Below, piece by piece: positions 1-42,070 of a DNA stretch of 64,000 bases (position 1 is its first letter; each line of letters opens with the position of its first letter). The DNA lies in contig NC_135564.1 of the NCBI RefSeq assembly GCF_964340395.1, positions 7,899,361 through 7,963,360 of the forward strand. The letters are read 5' to 3'. The notes under the pieces are model-generated. The model saw nothing but the letters and a program-made list of their open reading frames with translations, had not been told where the DNA came from and made no database searches. The position numbers were made by a program, and so were the translations under genes. Source of the DNA: Glandiceps talaboti. Taxonomy: Eukaryota; Hemichordata; Enteropneusta; Spengelidae.

Positions 1-688
1 CATGATCAAGGTCCGAAGTAGACAATCGAAATGTCGCATTCGTTTTCCAATTCATCGTTCCAAAGTAACTGTATTGTATTGCCGTATTGATTCTTAGAAC
101 CATGAACAATATATTCTCCATTATATATATCACAATCATAGTGCTTTTCTAATCCTGCAGTGATACTATGATTTTTACATCTAAGATATTATGCTGGCAG
201 AAATATAAATAACTGAATATGGTACACCATATTCCCTCTTGGCAGCCATTGTTCAAAGCATTGGCACAAGAGGGTGTCAGAGATTAGGGCAAAATGAGAG
301 ATAACTCTGGCTAAAACTTTTGTCATGGATACCAACCACATGGCAATACATGAAGTAGTCAATAAACCAGAAGAAGATAACTGTGAATTCCTAAAAATGA
401 CATTATCTCAAATAACTAAGCAGTCTGGCTGGAAATGCAAACGAAGTTAATCGTGACATATTGAGTTATGGTGATTTTTCTCATTTCTGAATATCACTCC
501 TAGTGTTCAAAGTATGTAATCTTTTGTTTTTTTCATCACCTGTATTATGGCTGAAGTATTCCAGGAATGGTAGGGTTGTGTAATTGCTTTAATAAGGCTT
601 AGTACAAGAGTTTAAATTACCATGGTACAAAGTTTGAGTTTTCTCTGTATTAGATGGGATTGTATTCTATTTTTTTGTTCCACTACAG
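1..688 (+). other. CNTNAP upstream intron, no exon recognised
   Basis: The first recognised exon begins within a LamG domain, so this stretch must be intron. I looked for the preceding LamG1 exon in all forward frames and did not find one. It is AT-rich with no clear repeat. Confidence 0.6.
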
Positions 689-18000
<17,312 letters not shown>

Positions 18001-19792
18001 CACATACCTACGCCTGCTACCATTTACTTTTAACCTTTACCCTTTGACCTGGGTGATTACATTTCCATCGGGTGTCTTACAGCAGAAACTAAAAGTCTGT
18101 TGTAGTAGAATTGTTGTAGTTGTCACAACTTTACCAATAAGAAAATTTAAATCGATGAAAAACAACAGAACTTGAAAAAAATCTATACATCATGGCATGA
18201 TAAGACTTCAGTCGGTTGGGTAGAAGATACAGAAGTGTATATTAAGCTTGCATGGTGTACAGATTATTGAATGATTAATGAGATTCTCTGTGTTATTTGT
18301 TTCTGGATGATTCTGTTGACAGTTTCTTGTAAGTTATATTGTGACTATACAACAAGTATTCAAATTGCAATAGACTTTTGAACACAGCTGTACATTTTTA
18401 GAGTTTCGTCATAGGGTATCGCAAAGTAACAAAAACAGAAGACTGCCTTATATAATGTAAAAAAAAAGTGTCATCAAACACAAATTTCAGAGCTGAGTCT
18501 GTTGCACTCAGGTTCTGTACACAATGTTTTAAACAGAATGAATATTTGCCAAAATATTTTTAAAACCGGGAAGTTGTTCATGAGGCTGATGTGATTTCAG
18601 TTTATGCAGACTACTTTTTTGACAAAGACCTACACTGGAGTTGTCGGCCATCTTGATATTAGCTTGGACAGAGATCGATGTATTTCTCTAAAATTGAAAT
18701 GTTTTAAAATTTTCAGCTCTCTTGACATCAGTTTATGATGAAAAAAAAATGATGACACATATTAAGAAAATTTAGAATCTGTTTTAAAATGAAGGTAAAT
18801 TTCCTGTACGATAGTTTGGAAGGAATTAGAAATTTCTGTGTGTATAATTCTCATTTGAACTAAATTTTCCATTTATTAAACTAAACTCTCTGGTGTGGTT
18901 GTAAAATAGTTTCTGTAAGACTAAGAGTACAAATTCTTTTTTCCAGAGCTGGTTTCTTGGGTCAGAGTTCAGAATTCACAGCATGTTCTTCACTTTGTAA
19001 CATTTTAGAGCTTGTTGCTGAGTTCAAAGTTCAGAGGTTGTTGCTAGGGTTAGAGTTCAGAGGTTATAACTTATTCTTTAAAAACTATTCAGATAATCTA
19101 TCGCTTGTAATATGTATAAGTAAAAACTTTGTATCTTTAAAAAATATTTTATACATAAACAAAATACACACCAAAAAAAGGGACTTTTTTTGAGATTTTT
19201 ACATAAAAAGAAAACGCGTTTGTCGGGGTAGCAGTTTTCATTTGTGTGTAGCAAGATACCGTAGTTTTTTTTTGTAGGAGTAGTAGCTTAGAGATAAATT
19301 TTTTACTGAAGTGGGAGGTTTGTAGATACATAAATAAGTACAATTATGATAGTGGGCTACAACTTCAACTGGTTCGTACCAGCCATCGTGCAAGATGGAT
19401 TTCTGTACATAAGTCGAAGTAAAGACCCACTTAAAAATTTTTAATTATCTGACCTTTTTTTTTTACTCTTAAATATTATTATTGCCATCGTCAGAATGTC
19501 TCTTATGAACTTTTATGTCTGGCTCAGGTGAATTTTTTAGAACATTACTCAGATGTACTCTATTCATTGCTTTTTTTAATTCTTTGGTCCAAAGGAATAA
19601 TCATTATCTTGTCATTGTCTGTCTTGACTGTATGTTTGTACCATTATGTAAGTTTCCATGTTTTTGTATCGCTTGTAAAAAAAAAACAGTGCAGTTTTTG
19701 GCATGCCGGTTTTTCATTACCTGTATATAAGGACCCTGGCACCCTAAAGTATGTATGTTTTCCTTGCAAGCAAACTTTCCAATCGTGGATTG

Positions 19793-19798
19793 AATAAA
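19793..19798 (+). terminator. Candidate CNTNAP poly(A) signal AATAAA
   Basis: Canonical hexamer in GATTGAATAAATGTTTATC, 1.8 kb after the stop. Other candidates follow near 20890 and 21070, so the true 3' end is not settled. Confidence 0.4.
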
Positions 19799-21189
19799 TG
19801 TTTATCATGTATACATTTTCAGCATTCAAGTTTTGTATTGAGGAATATGGTATTTTGTTTGAGGTACAGGCATGCTAATATTTTTAAAAGAGATGTTTTT
19901 TTCCAAGAATTCAAGTACTAGTTTAGTCCTTTGGCATCATATTACATTTAAACGAGGTTTCTTTGAATTTCTGCTAGCCATTTGTTGTGTCTGTCTTTCA
20001 TTTCACCTATCAAAAACAATAACTTATACTAACGATATATATTTCTAAATTCACTTGATTCTTCATATGATTTGATCATGCCATCCATGTATTCTTTACG
20101 ATGCCATATTTTTATTTTAATACTCGCTTTTCAAGTGACCCCTTACAATACAGTGTCTTGGCAAGTAGTGGCAAATAAACTAATATTAACCGTTGACATT
20201 TTTCCTCTAAAAATTGAATTATTTAGAACTCGATAGTCGGAGAATTCGACAGCATCCTTGTATCTCAGAGACTGTATATACCATCGTGTAATCACCCAAG
20301 TAAATTGATTCCACAGTGTGCCATGCTTGTTTACAACATTCATATCGGGTGTAAAATAACAGCTTGGACTATTTCGATTTTGAAAATAATATATGGCCTT
20401 TATATTTATGATGTTGTTAGTTTATATAAATTAAAATAATTGATTACATTCTCCATTAAAGTGGCCATATGAGCATTGGGTATTTTTTTGGATTTTTAAT
20501 TTATAAAACAATTTTATGATGGCTTCCTTCTTGAAAAATCAACATATGCCAAGTCCTTTTTTGTAACTCACTAAATTACAAAAGACTGACAAGTGTATAA
20601 AATGTTTGTTATTGTACGTACAAACGCCACCTTGGCAAATTTTGTTAAAGGCCTATTGAAACTGTGTTGTTGTACACCTATAAACAATTGTGGCACTTAG
20701 TGAAATCACTGTACTTGGGTATTATATTAAAAACTAGTAATTCACACGGCAACCAAGACATTTATGTTAAGCAGTACAATCAGAAATTATTAATTATGTC
20801 ATTACTTAGAGCAAATGTATGATTTTAGTCATCCCATCATGGTTTATGTGTCACCGCAGACTTTGGCCCCCCTGGGTATATTTTTGTATATTAATAAATT
20901 AATTGTCTGGCCTGTTTGTGAAGACACAGAAGAGAAACCGAAATAATTGAGGGTTTACACTTTTTAGTATTTCAAGACTTTGAATCAGTCTAACAACAAC
21001 TATTTCCAATTATAACTGGCTTTAAATCATCATGTTGTCGTTGTGTAGTTTACAGTTTTTGGATCCAAAAATAAAAAGTCTAACATCTAGTTTTAAAATG
21101 GTGTCTTGTTTTCTTACATTTCTTTTAGCAAACATTTTTACAGACACAGTGAAAAATTTTCAGTTGTGCATGCAGTCCTGTGACAGTCC

Positions 21190-21632
21190 TTAAATTGGAA
21201 TGCCACTCTATGAAATAAACTATGGGTTCTGAAGAGTCATTTCATGATTTTACATTACCTACAATTATTTGTGACTTCACAGAAAGATCCAAGTTGATCT
21301 TTTTCATTTACAGGGTATCTTTGCTATTGCATCATGGGAGATAGTAGAAATACATTATTCAACATTAAAAATTCATGAGTACAAAATGATATACACTTCA
21401 GTGTGAAAGAGCTGTCGTGACTATCCAAAGTCCAATCATTGAATAATGTATTTCTGCTATCTTCCATGATGCAATATTGAATAACCCATAGCAAAGATGT
21501 ATGCACAAGATCAACTTGATGTTTCTTTGAAAGCGCAAATAATTGTAGGTGATGTAAAATCATGAAATGACTCTCCAGAACGCATACTTTATGAAAATAC
21601 CTCTATTTCCTGGAGTGGCGTTCCCCTTTAAA
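21190..21632. mobile_element. MITE-like element, family A, long copy
   Basis: A 443-bp element with long imperfect inverted arms. The ends are TTAAATTGGAATGCCACTCT and TGGAGTGGCGTTCCCCTTTA. Inside, ATGGGTTCTGAAGAGTCATT is mirrored by AATGACTCTCCAGAACGCAT. Confidence 0.75.
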
Positions 21633-21766
21633 TTCAGCAAGCAGTATTGAATTTCAGTCCTGCCACAGTCATGAATTTCAGTCCTACCACAGTGCTGAAT
21701 TTCAGTCAAACTGTAGCACTGAATATTCTAATATAACAACAGTGCCCAAATCACTTGCAGTGTAAG

Positions 21767-22166
21767 GGAGAATTGCACAATGTCACAAACTCAATAAGTG
21801 AACCATGTTTATTTATGGGGAGGGGTTCTGCTGTCAATGCGATTGCTGAACTTCATTTTCACACTTCTAACCAAATTTTGATGGAAAACTTTCACTTCTT
21901 CAATGATAACCACTTTTATATTTACTACTGAGATGTTGATAAGTTGATAAAAATTTACTTCTAATGTGAGATATGGTGCTGGGTTTCTGGTAGTATTTTA
22001 ATGTGTTTACAATCTTGTTTTTACATTACATCGATCATAGTGGTGTGACTGCTACAGTTTTCATCATAGTTTACATCATATATAACGTTCGTTTAGGGGG
22101 AGGAGGTTTTATCCTAAGCGAATGATGTCTGTTTGTTGAGCTTGTGCGACAGTGTGCAATTGTCCC
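21767..22166. mobile_element. MITE-like element, family B, copy 2 (inverted relative to copy 1)
   Basis: A 400-bp block, the reverse complement of most of 5366-5799. The ends are GAGAATTGCACAATGTCAC and GCGACAGTGTGCAATTGTCC. It lies between the CNTNAP and U1 genes. Confidence 0.65.
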
Positions 22167-22698
22167 TAACAATCTGCTAAAATAATGTTATCACACAGTG
22201 ATGTTAATGAGATTATACATCAAACCTACACTACATGTACCTGTAGTCTTGAAAGGGCTGTCAGATGCTACTATGCTATGTCAGCCATCCCAACTGCCAT
22301 TTTCATTGTTTCACTTTTCGGATAGCTGAAATAATGTAGTAGCATTTGTCCTTGGCCTTCAAGGTTACCATCAAACCAGACAATGAAATAAGTACATTAA
22401 TAAGATTTCTGTCAAACCTAATGATGTTCTGTTCCAGGTTTTCTCATTTCACTTGAGGAAGTGAAATGATACCATTTTAATACCTATCAAATAATCCAAG
22501 AAATGGAATGCAACCCCTCAACCTAAAAAGAAGTGAAATTCTAGAGTTGCATACTACTATTGCTGTTACCAGAAAATTGCTCTTTACTAGATGACCCAGG
22601 TAATCAAGCCGTAATGCATAGTTAAAGATCGCATTGGTACAAATCCGATATAGAATATATAGCCACTAGAAATGTTCTTACTGAGATAATGCTAATAA

Positions 22699-22707
22699 TC
22701 TAATTTT
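22699..22707 (-). terminator. snRNA 3' box of U1 copy 1
   Basis: The minus strand reads AAAATTAGA, which fits the metazoan snRNA 3'-box core AAARNNAGA, starting 12 nt past the RNA end. In known systems this element directs Integrator cleavage. Confidence 0.7.
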
Positions 22708-22718
22708 CATTGGAATAT

Positions 22719-22883
22719 CAGGGGATAGCGCGAACGCAGTCCCCCACTACCATAAATTATGCACCCGAGTCACCCACATTTGGGGTGATCGCAAGGGTCA
22801 ACCTGCCCGGAGTGCAATGGACAAGCCTCGCCCTGGAGGAACCACCTACTTGATCATGGTTAACCTCTGTGCCAGGTAAGTAT
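22719..22883 (-). ncRNA. RNU1: U1 spliceosomal snRNA, copy 1
   Basis: U1 is the RNA core of the U1 snRNP that pairs with 5' splice sites. Read on the minus strand from 22883, the RNA starts ATACTTACCTG, the universal 5'-splice-site pairing end. It then has stem-loop I (CCATGATCAAGTAGGTGG), stem-loop II with CCATTGCACTCCGG (the U1A-binding loop), a third stem, the Sm site AATTTATGG, and the final hairpin GCGTTCGCGC ending CCCCTG. Its length of 165 nt matches the usual ~164. Promoter elements lie at 22884-23145 and a 3' box at 22699-22707. It differs from copy 2 at one base, and both copies look intact. Confidence 0.97.
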
Positions 22884-23145
22884 GCCGAGTAAGAGTGCTG
22901 CAAAATCACAGTATCTCATACAACAAAACTCAATGTACGGTTTTACAATGGCCCCTAACTATCTCTTTGTCTTGTAGCAAACAATATTCCATTTTCAAAT
23001 CGAAAGTCTGACGAACACACTGTTGGGAAACGAAGTATTGCAAATGCAACGCCAGTATATTTAATCTGCCAATTCTTTGTGCAAAATAAGAATATTTCGT
23101 CTCAAATAAGAGGCAAATATTGAAAGATGCATCATGGGTAAATAT
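22884..23145 (-). promoter_or_regulatory. U1 copy 1 promoter (PSE-like block and Staf/ZNF143-like distal element)
   Basis: About 52 bp at 22900-22951 (about -17 to -68) are identical to the copy 2 promoter and cover the place where a PSE sits. At 23126-23140 the minus strand reads TACCCATGATGCATC, close to the Staf/ZNF143 site, at about -243 to -257. Both are conserved in sequence and spacing upstream of copy 2. Assigning the PSE within the block is inference. Confidence 0.65.
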
Positions 23146-26100
23146 TTCGACGAAGGAGGGCGCACTATAACTAATAAATGTTTCCCATCTGTGGGACGTA
23201 TCCAGTGATATTACATGATATATCGGTTACTTTTCAATACACACCTCATAATGTTTGAAAAATGGTCTCAGAGGTTGATATTTTAGAGTGCAACCACATA
23301 CTAGGGTGATATTTTAGGAGGGGAGGGGCGATATCAGACAACCACACTTTCTCTCGGCAGGATAGAAATATTCACGACTTCGTCTCGTGTAATTTCTGCC
23401 ATCCTGCCTCGAATTTCACACTCAGTTGGTACGTTCATCCCAAAGCGTAGCCAAGGGCATCTTCGTAAACCACGGCCTCTCTTACGGCACCGTCTAAGAC
23501 GCACGTAGTTCGTTTCTTTAGCAGAATATATCCTCTGGCTTTCAAGAATACGGTCAAAAGTCTACAGTTTGTCTACAGTTGTTGAGTACGGCGTTGAGAG
23601 CTAGTTTCTGATTGGCGAAAAGTCTACAGTTGTCTACAGTTTGACCAATCACATCGCACGAGAGTGAACGCCTGTACTTTATGCCCACAATATGTCAGCG
23701 CCATGTCAGCGTAAAAAAAAAACCAATCGTTTTTGGTACCGATCCGATTCGATTCATGGATTCGTGCTGGCAATATAATGATGATAATAATTAGTATTTG
23801 ATGCAGTAATAAAGTATACAGAAAGTTCAGATTTTTTTGTCAAAATTGGTCGTGTCCCAGCTTGTGGGGCTAGTATGTTCACGGTATTGATAACCTAAAA
23901 TGATAAAATATTGCGAAGATTTGTGATCGTAAACCGTAAACATGTTTTAAAAAACATTCGGCCATCTTGATAATATTATATAAGCCCACATAGAATCGTA
24001 CACAACACAATGGACTCACAGAAATCCATATAATTGCAAGTGCTAGGCGTAAATAGGAAGCGAAATAAGTCTATGGCCCATGCAACTTGTATTTTGACTG
24101 TGTTTAAGTCCATAACCGTAATTTTAATTTTAATTTATGAAGCCTTGCAAGCTACTACATAGTACTTGATATTATTACCTTGTACTGTAATGATTTGTGT
24201 TAATGTTATCTGTCCAACTTTTCTTTGTTTTATTCCTAATTATAACCAGCCAACCCTTTCTTATCCGTATGATTTCCTCCTAATAATACCAATTCACCCT
24301 TACTATTTTAGTAATAATTAAAAAACAATGATAGTAAGAATAGGATTTAGCAATAATCCTGAAGGATTTGATGTTACCTGATGTTTATTATGGTGCAATC
24401 CATTGCTAGCAAGGGCCTATATGCTAGGATGCACGTGGAGAAAAATAAAAAAATAAAGTGGAGGTGCATGTAAACCTAGAATGTAACCCATGTCAACAAA
24501 GACAAAGTGCGACACATCCCCTGATGAAGATCGCATTATTGACGTGAATTTTCATAATGTCAGTCACTTCGGATATGAAATCCATTGACAACCAAAGGAT
24601 ATATCTTAGAAAAGCACACTGATATCGGTACTAATGGAATTGATGTCGGTAGCGAGGTATCAAAGTCTTGTTTACAAACATGTGCAAAGTAAAGTGTATT
24701 CTTCTGTGCATTCCATACCACACCTCCGCTTGAAGAGAACACACAATTAGAACTCTATAATGAAATAGATAGGCCTAAATGAAACATTAATCAATAACAC
24801 CTGTCCAATAAGTGAGTTTTTTTTTCTGTTCACAGCTAATCTTAGCGATATAATAACCTGTCTAATACAAATCTAATTACATGTAAATCTACACAATACT
24901 AAGCCTAGTTTGCTGAGAATGACTCTGTACATACCTAATGAGATTATATAAGAATTTTATTCATAATTCCAAAATTTCATTTTACTGAAAAATACAACAT
25001 AAAAATATTAATCAAATACTGTATCAACCACAATGACAGCTGGCCTAGGTCCCCTATCCCTTGAATTACATAATCAAAATCACTACAGATGTAGAAACAA
25101 CATAATAGCACATTACAAGATGTTCTGATGAGCAGGAATTAAATTTGACCATCTCTTGACACTTTGTCACTCATGGTACTTTATCAGTCGACATTATTTT
25201 TCTTTAAAAGTAAGATACAACAACAAATCTCTACATTGATTCTCCATGTTTGAGGCAAAACTCCTGAACCTGTCATACACAATTCCAAACATCAAATCAA
25301 AGATAATGACTAAAGAGGATAAATGGTTGTTTTTGATGCTTTATGATTTAGTGCAGACTGATAAATAATTCTATTCTCTGTAAACTTTTTGTTTGTTTGT
25401 TTGTTTGTTTGTTTATTTGTTTGATTGGTTGTTTTTTTATGTGTATTTTATGAATTTTGAAATTTAGGTAGGCCTATCAAAAAGTGACGAAAAATCATAA
25501 ATATTTTACTGGTAAATGTCATTAACATAAAGAAATAAGAATACTTGAGCAATTTACAGTTTTCTAAATGTGTAAGATAAAGCGGCTTTAAGCTGATTAA
25601 TAATTAGATTCACTGGTAAAAATAAATGTAACCATATAGACCAAGTTCATGTCTAACTCAATAGATGAAAAGACCCTAGAAATGTCCGTCTAGCTGCGTT
25701 ATTTTAAACCAGAAATAATAGTGACAAATAATTATTATGTCTCCGCTTTCAATCATGCACATGTGTCGGTTCCTCATGTTTTGAGAGGTCTATCTCCAAT
25801 GTATATGATTTAATCACTTCTATTTTAATTTAAATAGATGAAATTTCAATGATCACAAACTAACTATATTGATTTTCCCAAGCGATAATTAATATATATC
25901 TAATTGGCTGTAAGCCCCCTTAAACCATGGATCTATATCGACCCGTGTATAAACGTACATCTTGGACCAACAATTAACCTCCTTCGACAACATTTTCATT
26001 TTCAGAGCATTCCACAACAAATGTTTTTCACTTGATGGCATTAGTTTCATTTGTTTACCCACAAATAGACAAGGCAGAAAGACATAGCCTGAGACGCACA

Positions 26101-27412
26101 CCGACATCTATGGAATGATCATGATGTAACATTGCAACGTGTGCTTTGGGTGGCAGCATAACATAGTGCCCTCAACGGCAAATGATTCAGTCCATTCGTT
26201 TTTTCTGTGCTTTACAAGCTCGACGACTTTCTAACGTCGATTAACTTGTCAACCTCACATGCACAATGATGTTAACACTTTTACGTTTTCATTATTTTAG
26301 TGCATTTTATTGACTGCATTTTATTGACTGCAAGGAAATAAATTACATATGAGCTAATATGACAAGGTATTTGCTACCTATGATTTGATGCAACAACAAA
26401 AAACCAATTACTCCAAATGTACAGGAAACTATGAGATGCGATTTTTGAGACTTAGTATACGTCAGTATATTTTATTTCACGATATTTCCAAAAACAGAAT
26501 GAAGACAGACACAAAACATTCAGAACATAGATAAAACGTTCGCCCCAGAAAGTCCTACATTAGGGAATAACAATAATGATAAATCTAAAATGTCATTAAA
26601 TGCTTATTTAGTGAAAACAAACAATGCAAAAGATTCTTCCCTAGGGGCATATAGTGAAAAAAACAAAATATATAAAATATTTAAAGAAAATATTAAAGAA
26701 AATAAGCTAAATAAACCCTCTTTAAAAATTATTTCTGTAATCTTCCCTTTAAGTAATAATGATTTTTTTCTGAATTCACACATTATCATAATAATTCAGT
26801 TCTGTGTGGCAGTAGCTAGTTAATTATGTGTGAATTGGTTTTAAGACGAGTGTAAATTTGTTGTGGACAAAATACTATACTAGTTACCCAAATGTTACCA
26901 TGATTTATATTACCAAGTTTTACCCTTTTCACATGTACATGTAACAATATTCAAAAGTCACAATTTTATTGACAGAATCACTCCATTTGTGCTAATTTAT
27001 TATAATCATAAAATATTATATCACAGTTTTCTGTATACTGTTTTACCAGTACGCCTGTGGCGGTTCCATGCAAGTTTGCACCTGTTGCTTTCACACTCAC
27101 CACAGTAGTACGTAGTAGTAGTAGCCGCCCTACTCACGGCAATCAAATCAATGCAACTTTGCACGAGTGACCATGTATGTGGGGAAAATATTGTATTTCA
27201 AAACATCTAATTTGATATTTTGTTACATATTTGATTCAATTATGACATTATCAATCATGTTTTCATGCTAATAATAAAATTCCACACCAATACAGCACCG
27301 TGAAATATAGTGATGGCAAAATTGCAAAAAAAATTAATAAATTATTTGTGTTTGATCTACTACAGTGGCATTGTAACTACGTGACATCCGTGACTACCGG
27401 TACATTGTGTAA
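23146..27412. other. Intergenic region between U1 copy 1 and the DYNC1I 3' end
   Basis: AT-rich, no gene recognised. It includes an imperfect hairpin at 23356-23408 (arms GGCAGGAT / ATCCTGCC), a repeated AAAAGTCTACAG..GTCTACAGTT at 23556-23640 close to ATTGGCG and CCAATCA motifs, and a (GTTT)n run near 25388. Confidence 0.55.
26965..26970 (-). terminator. Candidate DYNC1I poly(A) signal
   Basis: The minus strand reads AATAAA, about 440 bp after the DYNC1I stop. It is the first canonical hexamer I see downstream on that strand. Confidence 0.4.
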
Positions 27413-41415
<14,003 letters not shown>

Positions 41416-42070
41416 GATGGTGACCGATTCCGCTCTGTCCTACAGCAACAGATCTCAATCCGCTAGCCAGTGGCCACACTGCAACTATCTCCCAGACCAA
41501 TGCAGGGTATTTCTTTTCCTGTTTTTCTTGGTAACTTGGAAATTATCGAACGCAATAGTTTCTTCTCCCAAAATTAATTATTTTATCTCAAATATAAATG
41601 TCAGCTTGTCCAGCACTGCACAGGAAATGGGTAGGACCGCAGTGCATTGTGGGTGTTCGATAATCGCGATTTCCAAGAGCTCCGTATTCGATAGGATACT
41701 GTGCAACGAATTTCATTTATTCCCGTATTATTAACATATAAAAACTTTTATTTGCTATTTTTGGCAGCTAATTTATTCCAAATATCTCTAGAATGTACAG
41801 TTATACTTACTTTTTAAAAGTAGACGATGAAATCTCAGTGTTCGAACCTACAGTTTAAAAATAAATACTGTATTCAGTGTCAATGAGGTAACTCATATCG
41901 TGTAGTATACATACTTCCATCCAGCTGAGCTGTCCTGCCGACTCCAAATCAAGGGGAAAGTGCAGAGTAAATATTCTCCGTGACATTGATAACCTAGTGC
42001 TGTTCACATATAGAGTGCGTACACATTTCCCCATACGTGCAACGACACGGACGTTCAACTGTCGAACGAG
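41416..42070. promoter_or_regulatory. Shared DYNC1I/SDHAF3 head-to-head promoter region
   Basis: Only 655 bp separate the divergent start codons, so both promoters must lie here unless an unseen 5' exon exists. I see no TATA box at a fixed position. A notable motif is GCATTGTGGGTGTTCGATAATCGCGA split around 41641-41669, with a TCGCGA core. Bidirectional function is inferred from geometry. Confidence 0.55.

Larger units (their letters stand above)
18001..22698 (+). other. CNTNAP 3' region and intergenic DNA, no further gene seen
   Basis: AT-rich DNA after the CNTNAP stop with several candidate poly(A) signals, the first strong one at 19793. It holds one family A element (21190-21632) and one family B element (21767-22166). 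No open frame here resembles a protein I know. Confidence 0.6.
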
